This document shows positions 48,121 to 58,796 of a DNA stretch of 64,000 bases, piece by piece. Positions within the stretch are counted from its first letter, which is position 1. Every line of letters begins with the position of its first letter. A model generated the notes under the pieces. That model was not told where the DNA came from. It saw only the letters and a list, made by a program, of their open reading frames with translations, and made no database searches. The position numbers and the translations under genes were made by a program. The stretch is from the NCBI GenBank assembly GCA_019914945.1, contig CM034101.1, forward strand, positions 9,869,188 to 9,933,187, in the 5' to 3' direction. The DNA is from Typha latifolia (taxonomy: Eukaryota > Streptophyta > Magnoliopsida > Poales > Typhaceae).

Positions 48121-48901
48121 CATCATGGCAAAAGCCATATAAACATAGACCTACGATTGATATTATCTCACTCTTTTGATGTAGATGGTATATTTGAGGA
48201 GGTGTTTTAGGTGTAGCCCTATCCTTCTCATTGCCATTTTTATATCTTTTATATAAGTTTTATGTTCACCTTTTGTAATTTGTAAAATTCTTCAAATAAG
48301 GCACAGTTGTACATCGATGTCATTATCCTCATCATCGTCACTTTCAGTCTATTTATCTGAAAAAAAAGACATCTCATAATAATAGTCAGTAATAACAAAG
48401 AAGCAGTCAAGAAAATATGATTTTCCTTTTTGAAATAGGATTTGTCTCTGACCAAATTACTCTAGTTTACCTCATCATCAATTAATACAATAGAATTTCC
48501 AATGTAATACATGTTCAAAGAAAATACATGTTGAACAAAACTCCAAAAATCTACATCTTATGATCTAATCTAAAATAAAATATACCTGCTCCAATAGTAG
48601 TTTAAAGTTCGGTAGAGATAGAATTCCTTGTATGACTAGGAGTAAGAGATATAGAAAGTCAAAGTTAAAATGCTAGCCAAAGTCAAATAGTAAAACTCTA
48701 ACCTCTAGTTTAGCTTTGCCAATGTGTTACAAGTTATATTTGGTGTTTAATTAGCACTCAAACTCAGATAATTCATCAAAACTGACAGTAAATATATTAA
48801 TCATGCGCATGTATATATGCATGCAAATCTATTAACTCGGGCATGCATGGAATGTACGTAAATCTATTAATCAAGCGCATTTATATATGCCCGCTCAAAT
48901 T
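48121..48901. other. Intergenic, AT-rich
   Basis: No gene supported. A short duplicated phrase, TATTAATCATGCGCATGTAT at about 48796 and TATTAATCAAGCGCATTTAT at about 48864, is present. Confidence 0.5.
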
Positions 48902-49189
48902 CTATGACTCTCGTGTATTCTTTTTAGAGTGCAATCGAAGCATGGAAGTATGAGATACATCTGTTGAGACATATCCAACAATGTGCATATGTGGACGGTT
49001 CACTTCGCCCATGCCCAACAACTCTTCAGATTCGGAACGTAATAATTGTAACGAGGCAGAATAACATACGTGGCTTTGGCCTTGCCAATCTGACAATATC
49101 AAAGAAAGGTTCAACGAAGGAGATCTTTGATTAGATATAAAATATAGTACGTAGTCTTGCCATAACTCAATACTTTCCATAAATTCCAT
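48902..49189 (-). CDS. Hypothetical 95-aa ORF
   Basis: Open frame MEFMESIELWQDYVLYFISN to stop; the C-terminal half (LRSESEELLGMGEVNRPHMH) has a balanced, soluble composition unlike the surrounding AT-rich noise. I do not recognise a family and see no signal peptide or membrane segment. It lies about 370 bp from the divergent BOI-like gene and could be an exon or gene relic. Confidence 0.25.
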   Translation of the reverse strand: MEFMESIELWQDYVLYFISNQRSPSLNLSLILSDWQGQSHVCYSASLQLLRSESEELLGMGEVNRPHMHIVGYVSTDVSHTSMLRLHSKKNTRES

Positions 49190-49453
49190 AGTTTTGCACG
49201 AGAGTTGAGAGCACCGTAGTGTGCTTTTATTTTCGTTTCAAGCATGTGTAAAATTAATCAAATCTCATGACAGAAACCACGGAATCTGGTCGACTGAAGA
49301 ATCTGCCCCTTAATTCTCCTGCGCACCAACGGTCGATAAAGGAAAGACCAAATAGCTCCGGAGACAGGCCAAATAGCACTCGGAGACGGGTACCAAATAG
49401 TTTTCCGTATGGGATTCTCCTCTATTCGCTGCTACTGGTTTCTCTCCTCCCTT

Positions 49454-49460
49454 TATAAAT
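49454..49460 (+). promoter_or_regulatory. TATA box of the BOI-like gene
   Basis: TATAAAT in a pyrimidine-rich context, 102 bp before the chosen start codon; transcription would begin near 49485. Confidence 0.5.
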
Positions 49461-49555
49461 GACGACGGTGAGTTTTCTTCTTCACTTCGGGACTCTAAAA
49501 CCTCGTTGTCGTCAATCTTCACTTCGGAACTCTTTTGTAATCGCTTTATTACCTA

Positions 49556-49805
49556 ATGAATCCTTCGTTGTCGTCAATGGCCGATAGTTCTCAGCTGCAG
49601 CAGCAGCTGCAGCAAAACGAAGTGAGTCTTAACCCTAGTCGTCCCCTGATGACGACGACCGCAAGTAGTATGCGTTCTTTTACGCCACGGTTGGAGTCTC
49701 ATCAGTACCACTCGTTAGCTTTCCTCTTGAAGAGACAAGAAGCTGAGATGGATCAGTACACCTGCGAACAGGTTATATCATTTCATGTCAACTTTTTTTT
49801 TTACG

Positions 49806-49838
<33 letters not shown>

Positions 49839-50157
49839 TTGATAGTTTATAAGCCTATAAAAAATTAAGAGTTTCCAACAGATTACAAATCTAACAAGGG
49901 AGCTCCGACAGAGGAAGAAGAAACATTTGACCGCTGTTTTGCGGGTTATCCAATCAAAAATCTCCTCCAAATTGAGACAGAAAGCATATCAATTTACAAA
50001 GGCTGAGAAGCGAGCTATCTCGCTTGAATCGCAGCTTAGATTAGCTATCCAAGAGAGGGATCATTGGCAGAGGATTGCTAAAGATAAAAAGGCTTTTGAC
50101 CAAGATAGCGAACTAAGCATCGCTTCAACTGGAGACAACTTTCAAATGCTAGCGTAG
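49556..50157 (+). CDS. BOI-like coiled-coil protein without RING, two exons, 163 aa
   Basis: Exons 49556-49771 and 49882-50157 (GT-AG intron of 110 bp, phase 0). The N-terminus is Gln/Ser-rich; from about residue 47 it follows the pattern of BOI/BRG-type E3 ligases: HSLAFLLKRQEAEMDQY, ITNLTRELRQRKKKHLTAVL, then a long helix with SKLRQKAYQFTKAEKRAISL and ending RDHWQRIAKD. In the family this region precedes a C-terminal C3HC4 RING finger; here a TAG follows after about 20 residues and I find no Cys-rich frame before 51000. So it may be a truncated gene, a dominant-negative-type short form, or a pseudogene. Splice signals and frame are otherwise sound. Confidence 0.65.
49805..49842. repeat. (TTA)n microsatellite in the BOI-like intron
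   Basis: About ten TTA/ATT units within the 110-bp intron. Confidence 0.88.
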
Positions 50158-51124
50158 GCTGTTAAGAGTTATCTAATTCATTTTGTCATCTGTGTAAACA
50201 GGGGTGATGATATAAAATGAAGTTTTAAAAGATATAAAATATAAGTGTAAAACGTATTTAATCTTTCTTTTCATTATTATTTGTCTTCAAAAGCGATATT
50301 TATTTTTACTATGTATTTCAGTGGTTAATTAAGATAGTTCTGAACGCCGGAAATTCCCACTCTCTCTCTCTCTCAAAAAAAAATGGAAAAAGGAAAAGGA
50401 AAAAATTGTGATTCCCTGAGAGTCGAAAGTGTAAAAAACAAGCAAAACGAGAGAATGGTGATTATTTTCATAAACTTTATAATTTAAAAGATACAAGCAT
50501 TCTTATTCTTGCAATCATCCATAATATATGTTAAACACGGACCTCCAAACAACGTTAGCACAACTTACTAATATGAAAAAAAGGTATAAAAGTTCAAAAA
50601 GGGACCAGGCACTCCGTTCATATCATTCTTGCCTATTGTCAGGATCAACTTTATTATATGGGTACATTAGCACAACTTGTGGATAGACGATTTCTATATT
50701 CCTCGTCTTTCAAGTAGGTAATATTCATACAAACAGTTTTTTTCTAACAAAAGACTAAAATATTTTATAGATTAGTGATCTCGATTATAAGAAACTTTTT
50801 TTATGTTATATTATATAATATTAGGTTGGTTAAGCTAAAACCAGTCACTAGGTGTCATCTTGTTAACCTTCCCTGCAAATCCTCGAATACATCTCCATTA
50901 GCGATCGTGTAACTACTGACAAATTAATAAGATTATATATATATATATATATATATATATTTACACACATACGGTTTGTGATTGGCCGTCTTAGCAATAG
51001 ACCAGTTCCATTCAATGCCTCTTCCTAATTAATTAGTTGGCGATCGACGATAGAAACAAAGCTCCTTTTTATACACTATAAATGTGGGCATATTGCTCGA
51101 TTTGTTCGCCATAGAATAACCCAT
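50158..51124. other. Intergenic between two small genes
   Basis: AT-rich; CT microsatellite near 50360 and TA microsatellite at about 50934-50960. An open frame without ATG leads into the downstream gene from about 51040 (HYKCGHIARFVRH), which may be 5' UTR or an unrecognised exon part. Confidence 0.5.
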
Positions 51125-51577
51125 ATGGAGAAGGATCATCATACAGCGAAGAGATTTTGGAACTCTGACATCGAAGATGAAAAAGATCAGCTGTTGGATT
51201 CGGAGCGCCAAGCAAAGCAAACAGAGGTAATCCTTTTTCTTTTTTTTTCTTTTTTGTTGTTATATTTCATTTGTTAGAAATAAAAGTACCATAAAATGAG
51301 ATGGAAATAATGATTAACAAGGTTTACAATGACATGAATTCGTTGGAAAATATTATTTTTTCTTCTAATTTCTTTTGGTACGTACGTGTGCAATTTTATC
51401 CAGTGATGCGTCAACTGATCACTAACTTGAATCCTTGGTCGATGTTGTTGTCAGGTGGGAATGCATATAGAGAGGAGGAAAGATGCATATGATCGATATA
51501 TGGATATGTTATTGGAGAGAGCAAACAAGATTACGAAGGAGAATGTTGAAGACCAACTTAGAGAAGACGACGCATAG
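51125..51577 (+). CDS. Hypothetical two-exon protein, 74 aa
   Basis: Exon 1 51125-51226 (MEKDHHTAKRFWNSDIEDEK...), intron 51227-51454 with GT and TCAG ends, exon 2 51455-51577 (VGMHIERRKDAYDRYMDMLL...ENVEDQLREDDA, TAG). The join is in phase and the product is strongly charged and helical, with an even mix of Lys/Arg and Glu/Asp. No family recognised. The frame is open upstream of the ATG for 29 codons, so the true gene may be longer at its 5' end. It may be a relic of a larger coiled-coil protein. Confidence 0.4.
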
Positions 51578-54369
51578 TGTAGAGGCATTAATATCATATG
51601 CAATTAGGTCTCGTTTGTTGGCAGTAGAGTGTGTGATGGAGTCAATCTTGATTGAGCCGAGCTATGATCAAGTTTGAATTGAGATTGTAATACGACTCTT
51701 ATGCTCTTCTCCGTGTCCTTAATTTTCTTGCGAACAACTTGCACAGAGAATATTTGGTGTGAGTTCCTTCTGAAAATGTCACCCCTCTACTGATGGAAAA
51801 GTTGAAAATATTAAAACATCACCCGGGAAGATAAGAGTATTTTGCTTAACTAAAGTTCTTCTTTCTTCTTCCCTTCAAAATATAAAGATAAGTATGTCAT
51901 ATAGCTGCTACTGTAACTTGCAAATAATAATTTATAGATGAAAAAGGTAGTGAAAACCTAACGGAATAGGTTTCAGACATTGTTAATAGTTCAGGAGTTT
52001 AAGTATAATTAACCCTATATTATATTATATAATATAATAATAGTAATAGTAGTAATAATAATATAAGATTGATGAACACCTGATGCTTCACTATAGTTCA
52101 TTGACATCATGTTATCAATATATTCTTTCATTTTGTTTTTTCGATTGGCTTTAGATGTTTTGAGTATTTGCTATTTGTGCCAATGCCACTAAGGTTTTTC
52201 GAGATTGTTATTGAATCAGAACATGAAATATCTGACTCAAAATTTAATAGTTAAATGTTAATAAAACTTTGCACAAATTGAGTCAAGACGAGGATTCAAT
52301 ATTCCCTAAATGACACTCCTACTGATGATATTCTGCAAAACAACAATTAATCTGCAAGCAAGGTGATTAATTTATCATTCTTTTGTTCTTGGGATGCACT
52401 AAATTATTTGCAAGTGCCCAAAGTTATTTTAAAAGGTATGTCTATTGTATCGTGGTTCTCTTGCTTCTAAGCTACAATTTTAAGGACTTTATAAGTTACC
52501 TGACAAGCATTTTTTTTTCCTAATGAATAGATAATTCTATACTCATCTTTGAATAAACAGGAAGCTTATAGCATCTTAAATTATCCAATAAAATGACTAT
52601 TGTCCATCTTTATTCCCACTTGCACCTCTCGTTGTTACCATCCAATAAAATGACAATGGCTTTAGTTATTTAGCATGGTCATTAACCCTTCGAGGTCCTA
52701 AGTCCATGCTTCCTGTCATATTAGTGATGGGCATTTTTGTATGTGAATTAAGAAGCAGTAACTTAACCTGTACAGGGTTATAGTTTGGCTATGATGGAGA
52801 TAAGATAGAGACTCAGATTTGGACGAAGTTTGATAGTTTGGCTAGGAATGGAGATATGATACTGACTTAGAACTGGACGAATCTTGTTAGGGCCGTGGAA
52901 AAGGCGAAGAGGATTAAAAGTCATATAGCCTTTAGTCCACTATGAGGTAGGATACTTTTTCTTGGCCAAAATTTGTTATTTAGATCTTCAATTGGCAGTT
53001 TTGTTATTTTAAAAGAAAGTTATTTCTCTTATAACTTTTTGTGTAGATTTCGGAACTACTTACACTAGATGTTTATGGGTATGGGTCAAACATTCTATTT
53101 TTGGTAAATTTGTCTATTTTCATCAAATCAGAGTTGTTTGGTCAATGATTATTGTAGAAATAGAATTTTATGATTTATTTATTTTTTAAATCATAATCTA
53201 AGGTAGATTGATGTTTTTGTGCATGTATTGTCCTTATAGTGAATGTTGTATTGGAATTGTAATGAAAGTAGAAAACTCAAAGGTTCACAGAAAACTTTAG
53301 TAATATCACAGATAATGCATACGTGACCTCTAAATTAAATAGACATTAATATGTGGCAAGTAACTACTAAGTGCACATATTATCTTTTCATAACTTGAAC
53401 TGCTATAGTTAATTAATGATGTTTAACTTGAATCTCACATGGTTTTGCACTACTTTGATAAAGATGTATGCTTCATGTGTATGCATGTCTGCATGTTACA
53501 TAATGTTTTGTATAAAAATATTCAACCATGTATAGTTCTTCATGTGAGGATTAGATAAGTAGCTATCTAACATGGCTAATCAATGCAATGTAAACATGCT
53601 GCTCATTGAATTCACTTTTAAACTTTGATTCTCTTCACTTGTTGAATGTGGTCTACTACTATGTAGGTTGGAATCAAATTAGATGAAATCTACAATCAGG
53701 TGAAGTATATATTATGTTGTATTGAATAAGATTAGATGAACTCACAAATTAGTTTGAACATAGATTAAACTGAGGAAGTTTTCATTAACTTCTATTGCGA
53801 AATAGATTATGTTTAGGTTAATTACTAGAGTAACTAGACTGCATTTTCGCAGTTTGTTTAATCGTTTTTGGTTCACCTTAAAATTTTCTATGTAATCTAA
53901 TTTATTTTAGATATCATCGTATTGTCGTATTGTTATTAGTTTAGTTAAATACAAGTTAACCTTATGATCTATAGTCCAAAAGGTTTGTTGCAAAATCAAT
54001 GTGCAGCGACAAGACTTTTGTCAACTAACTGACTTTGAATACCCAAAAAATCAGAAATTAGTTTTGATTCAATCAAACGTATGTTAACAATCAACTTATG
54101 TAAGCTTTGATTGTTGGGTTATTTACACTGAAAACCCACTTGATTTTTTATTTGATGAGCGAGGATCATTTTCGGTTTTCCTTGCACTTTAGGTTTTTTT
54201 CTTATTTATTTTCAACTTCGTCTTTTCTGTCATTTAGTGTATCATTAAATATTGATAAGATACTATAAGAGAAAAAAAATGGCCCCTTACTTATCTTTTT
54301 CATCATCATTGGATATATTTAGTTAAGATCTTTTCTTATTGTATTAGTTGATTATTTTTATTAAAATAA
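51578..54369. other. Intergenic region
   Basis: No gene or clear transposon end. A degenerate 55-bp direct repeat lies at about 52780-52890 (TATAGTTTGGCTATGATGGA / GATAGTTTGGCTAGGAATGG, each followed by GAGAT and GGACGAA). A TAATAATAG microsatellite occurs near 52030-52065. Confidence 0.55.
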
Positions 54370-55085
54370 AATTCATGTAGGTCGCATTCGAATATAGGAG
54401 GAGTCGTGTTCGAACGCCCTTGCGAATGCCTGCATCAGGTTTGCAAATATAAAAGACGCGAAAAGTGTATTCGAACGCGGTCGGGCGTGTTCGAATGCCT
54501 GCATCGCGTTCGCACATATAGAGAACATCTTTTGTGCGTTCGAACGCAATCGGACGTGTTTGAATGCGATCGGCAGGAATTCTCTAAAATTATGTTTACT
54601 TATTGTTATTAGAACTTGTTGGCTAGCATGTATAAGTATGTGGATGGCAGCCAAATTCATTATGCTACTAGATTATTGATTTATTGCCTCATATCTTCTA
54701 TCTAATCTCTTTCCCTCCTCCCTCTTCACTATTCTTCCACCTCTATCATTGGCAAAGTCTCTTCTAACTTCTAATCTCCCTCGACTGTCAATTCCTCCCT
54801 CTTTTCTTTGGGATCTCAACCACTTCTACCCCTTTGTCTATATCCCTTAACCATATCCACCATCCACCTTCATATTCATAATCTTCCATAACACTAACAT
54901 CCACTCCAGCGTTCTTTCATGTTTTTATCCTATTTGCAGTTCGAATTTGTGATGGGCATAATACAAAAATTATAAATTAGAAAGTTACAGATCTAATCCA
55001 CTTAGTTTTGTAATTTTCTGACTATAGGAGAATATTTGATGAATAGTTTCCCGTGATTGTGTGGACTGATTCCTGTAATAAATCC
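54370..55085 (+). repeat. LTR fragment related to the first gypsy element
   Basis: Shares the order of features of the 10343-11245 LTR: TTCGAA palindrome cluster (five sites, 54388-54560), a GTGTGGATGGCA-like phrase, a CCCTCCTCCCTCTTCACTAT tract, then AGAAAGTTACAGATC, TTTTGTAATTTT and GATTGTGTGGACT. It stops near 55085 without a primer site, so it is a solo or broken LTR. Its 5' boundary is unclear. Confidence 0.7.
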
Positions 55086-55134
55086 AGATTTTGAAGGAAT
55101 TATTTCGTAGCCTATCTTTTGGTACAAGAACCCA

Positions 55135-55290
55135 TCATCTATCATCTTCTTCTTCTCCATCTTCATCTTCCTCTTCTCCATCTTCATCTTCTTCTTCTTC
55201 ATCTTCATTTTCTTCATCTTCATTTTCTTCATCTTCTACCTTATATGTTGCTGTTAATTCTTCTTCTTCTTCTACTGATGTTGCTCCTTT
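55135..55290. repeat. TTC/ATC-rich compound microsatellite
   Basis: Imperfect repeats of TCTTCTTCT and CATCTTCAT, giving open frames in several registers that are not genes. Confidence 0.9.
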
Positions 55291-55549
55291 TTCTAATTTC
55301 TTAATCCTTTTTTTCTATATAAGTTTTCTCAAATTGCTTTTCAATTAGTAAAATAAAAGATTAATAGGAGATAGTTGTGATATAATTAGGATTATTTAAA
55401 TAACTAAAAACATAAATCTGCATGATTATTTTTGTTTCTATGTAAATTTCAATGGTTAAATATGTAAGGGATTATTTTTCCAAACCTAAACAAAATTAGA
55501 ATTCCGTACTAGTTTAAGCATGAAATTCATGGTTTAAATACAAATTTCA

Positions 55550-56300
55550 TACTTAAAGTATAAAATTTCAGTTCTGCATAGTTTCGAAAAAGTATTCAAA
55601 AGATGATTATTTGATGTCCAAAAATTATAAAATTCATAGGATAAAATGCGCGACATCATGATCTAGAACTTTTGTATTTAGAGTTTATTCAGATTGGAAA
55701 TGTATCTACAGCACAACGAAGAACTCATAATTTAAGTATAATATTTTGATAGTAATTTAAAGTTTTTTAAGTAGTAGAAGAAGAAGAAGAAGCGATAGCC
55801 ACATAAGAAGAAGAAGAAGAAGAAAATGAAGAAAAGGGTATGGGTCACATAGTTTTCCTACTTAAACTACAAAATCTAGTTTAGCAAAAATTTTAAAAAA
55901 ATATTAAAAAATAATCATTTTGACATTCAAATATTATGAAACAAATTGGATAATATCTGTGCTATTATGATCTACAATTTTTGTATTCAGAGTTTTCTCA
56001 TATTAGGAATCTATCTATGGCGAAATGATTAATTCCTAGTTTAAATATAAAATTATGAATTACAGTTAGAATTTCATACTTAAACGTAGAATTTGAATTC
56101 TACACAGTTTCGAAAAAATATTCAATAGATAATTATCTGACGTCCAAAATTTGTGAAACTAATTGGATAAAATCGGTGATATTATGATCTACAACTTTTG
56201 TATTTAGAGTTTCTCTAGATTATGAATCTATTTGCAGCGAAACGAATAATTTCTAATTTAAGTATGAAATTCTATATTTAAGTATAAAATTCTAACTGTA
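55550..56300. repeat. Degenerate tandem repeat, about 240-bp units, three copies
   Basis: Units at about 55550-55760, 55870-56045 and 56060-56290 share AGTTTCGAAAAA-TATTCAA, ATGTCCAAAA-TT, ATTGGATAAAAT, ATTATGATCTACAA and TTTTGTATTTAGAGTTT. Between the first two lies a GAAGAA microsatellite pair (55783-55830). No coding potential. Confidence 0.75.
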
Positions 56301-56800
56301 ATTCATAAGTTTTTTAAGTAGATATTGTAATTTATTTGTAGCATAGGTTAAGTTTTCTTTTTGAAACATTGATTCTAACTCTAATTCATAAGTTTTTGAA
56401 ACATTTCTTCTTCTTACTCTATTGCTATTGCTGCTCCTTTTTCTATCTCTTAATCCTCATTTTTTTTCTATACAAGTGTTCAGTTATGGAGAATAAGTCG
56501 AAAAGTGCAAATTTGACTACTGTGTTGTATCATTGTTTAAATAGGAAAGTTTATTTAAGAAGAATGTTTCATGTTATCTATGCTCACCTTGCATATGTAT
56601 ATTGTTATGATCAATCAAGATTAATTTAATTTTGAGTGATGCATTAGAATTGATTATAATATGCTTTTAATGATTTGATTAATCTGTGTATGACTTATTT
56701 CATTCGATTGTTATATTCTATGTCTTGAATTTATTTTGAATTTTTAGAGGTGCATCTCCAAAAAGATATTTTGATTTTTTCTCAGATTTTTTACTTAAAA
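56301..56800. other. AT-rich region preceding the Transposase_32-type element
   Basis: Nothing recognised; an 86-codon frame at 56369-56629 is low-complexity and not called. Confidence 0.5.
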
Positions 56801-57368
56801 AAAAAGGGCGTTCGAACACAAGTTTTTGAGTTCGAACGCGGTGACTGGCGCGTTCGAACGTGCAGACTGGTGCATTCGAACGCACTCTAAGATTCTTTAT
56901 ATATTGCGTCCGAACCCAAGGGTTTTCATCTTCCATCTTCCATCTTCCAAACCCTAGAAACCCTTCATTATCTCCCTCTCAAATCTTCAAGATCTTGGTA
57001 TTTTTTAATCAAATTTCTCTCTACAAACCCTTTTAAAGGGTCGTTCTCCTCCGGATCTAGCATCTTTCGGCCGAATTTCTTAGTTTTTCTTCACTTTTGC
57101 AAGGTATGATTATCCATCAATTTTCCTATTTTTTATTCAATTAAGTCTCTTGATCTTGATTGGTTTCGTGCATTTTTGAGTTTTGATCACGTTAAAGTTA
57201 CTATCTTGATGTTTCTTGTGTGATTGAACGTGATATCTTAGCGTTTTCAAGTGGATGATGGATTTCATTTAGGGCCTTCATGGTTTTTTGATTTTTTTTT
57301 TATTTCTTGCTATCTTTTTGTTTGCTTTGGGCATGTATTAAATTTTGCATCTTGTTTCTTTCTCAAGA
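56801..57368 (+). promoter_or_regulatory. Putative promoter/leader of the Transposase_32-type ORF
   Basis: Four TTCGAA palindromes at 56812-56882, then a TATA candidate TTTATATATTG (about 56896), a CATCTTCCATCTTCC repeat and a pyrimidine-rich leader running to the ATG at 57369. The arrangement (palindromes shortly before a TATA box) mirrors the LTR at 58797-59756, though the two do not otherwise align. Confidence 0.45.
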
Positions 57369-58437
57369 ATGCCAAGAAAAGCTGCAGTTTCCAAGAAACC
57401 TAGGCCGCCTTCCTCACCTACTTCGGCTCCCAAGTTTTTGACATCTACGGCTGCGGGGAGTTACAAACATAATTTTGGCACCCATCTTATTATCTGTGAA
57501 CGACCCGTGGTCATTTCCGATTTTTCTTCTTTGGGGATAGAACAGATATTTACTGAGCGAGGATGGTTATCGGTGTGTGGGATGAGCGGGACTGCTTATG
57601 TAGAAGTTGTTCAGGAATTTTTTAGTGATGCCACAATTTTAGATTGCTGTATACGTTCTACTGTTCGTGTGGTGTCTGTATACTTGGACTCAGATGTTAT
57701 TCGCGCTGAACTTCGTCTTCCTGATGGTGAGTTCCAGTATCCAATGTCTGCTCCACTTCTAGATGTCGATGAATATGGTAGCACTGTACTGATCAAAGGG
57801 GAACATTGGAAGGGAATCATGATGCCGCATGCGAAGTAGACGTCCGTGGCTCGCATGCTTCACTTGTTTTGTCTGTACAACATCACCCCCAAGACTCGAC
57901 ATTCTAGTATTAGTTTGGATCGTGCATTTCTTCTTCATGCAATGTTATTTGGAGTCTCAGTTGATTTGGCTACGGTGATCTATGATTCAATACTCATAGT
58001 TGCACAGAAAGAAGCACCTCGTGAGGGGTTATCGTTTGGCATCTTTATTACAAATTTGTGCACTCAGAGTGGGGTGTGTGTGGATGCTTTAGAACCTTCC
58101 ATTACTTCAACAAACCGTTGGATCAGATTACTCTTAAGCGGAGTCAAGCTCACGACCAGTCGTCTCCTCTCAAGCCGTCCTCTTCCGCCGCTGGTCATTC
58201 ATCGCACCTCGATAGTTCTGATGATAGCTCTGACGTTGACACATCTCACACTAAGGGGGAGTTACCACAGTTGACCGTTTCGATCAGCTTAGTACTCAAG
58301 TGCAGGATCTTTATTCAGTAGTGATTGATTTACAATCTGAACAAGCTCGTCAGGGGACTGTACTTGATTCTTCATCGCCAGTTTCCTCCGAGTTCCTAAT
58401 CTTTGGCATTTGTGTCAAAAAGGGGGAGAGTGTCTAG
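57369..58437 (+). pseudogene. Transposase_32-type (plant retroelement gag-like) ORF, broken
   Basis: MPRKAAVSKKPRPPSSPTSA begins a frame with IEQIFTERGWLSVCGMSG, VVQEFFSDATILDCCIRSTV, and DVIRAELRLPDGEFQYP; this order matches the 'putative plant transposon protein' (Transposase_32) domain found in plant LTR elements. An in-frame TAG at 57837 sits where a Trp codon is plausible; the frame continues with RMLHLFCLYNITPKTRHS and DRAFLLHAMLFGVSVDLATV to about 58080, then a frameshift leads into a Ser-rich tail (SSSAAGHSSHLDSSDDSSDV) ending KKGESV at about 58437. Exact molecular role of this domain is not known to me. Confidence 0.7.
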
Positions 58438-58796
58438 GTGTCTAGGTGTGTAAGGGGAGCAAGGTAATAGGGGGAGTTTATTAGAGTCTTTAGAGTCTTT
58501 ATAATCTTGCTTATAACTTTGCTTGGAGTAATTGTGAACTTTGTCTGCTTAAGTAACTTTGCTTGGAGTAATTGTGAACTTTGTTTGCTTAAGTACTTTT
58601 GAACTTATGCTCCATTGATAACTTGTATTTAGATTGTTTATTCATTTTAAGTTATTTTCACTTGATCTTGGATTGGTATATATTTATTTGCAGGGATTGA
58701 TGTGCAAAATATTCTTGACTTGTTGATTGCTCAGTTTGAAGTCTTTGTAATATCTTGTAACCTAGGTGTTTTGTCACAAATTGTGAAGGGGGAGAT
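58438..58796 (+). other. 3' untranslated region and polypurine tract
   Basis: Contains AAAAAGGGGGAGAG near 58415, a 40-bp tandem duplication (58515-58600; TTGCTTGGAGTAATTGTGAA twice) and the polypurine tract GAAGGGGGAGAT (58785-58796) immediately before the LTR. Confidence 0.7.

Noticed and set aside
55002..55348. Lys/Met-rich and Ser-rich frames
   Set aside because: Products of the TTC/ATC microsatellite.
56369..56629. 86-codon frame rich in Phe/Leu/Tyr
   Set aside because: Reads through a pyrimidine-rich tract; composition-driven.
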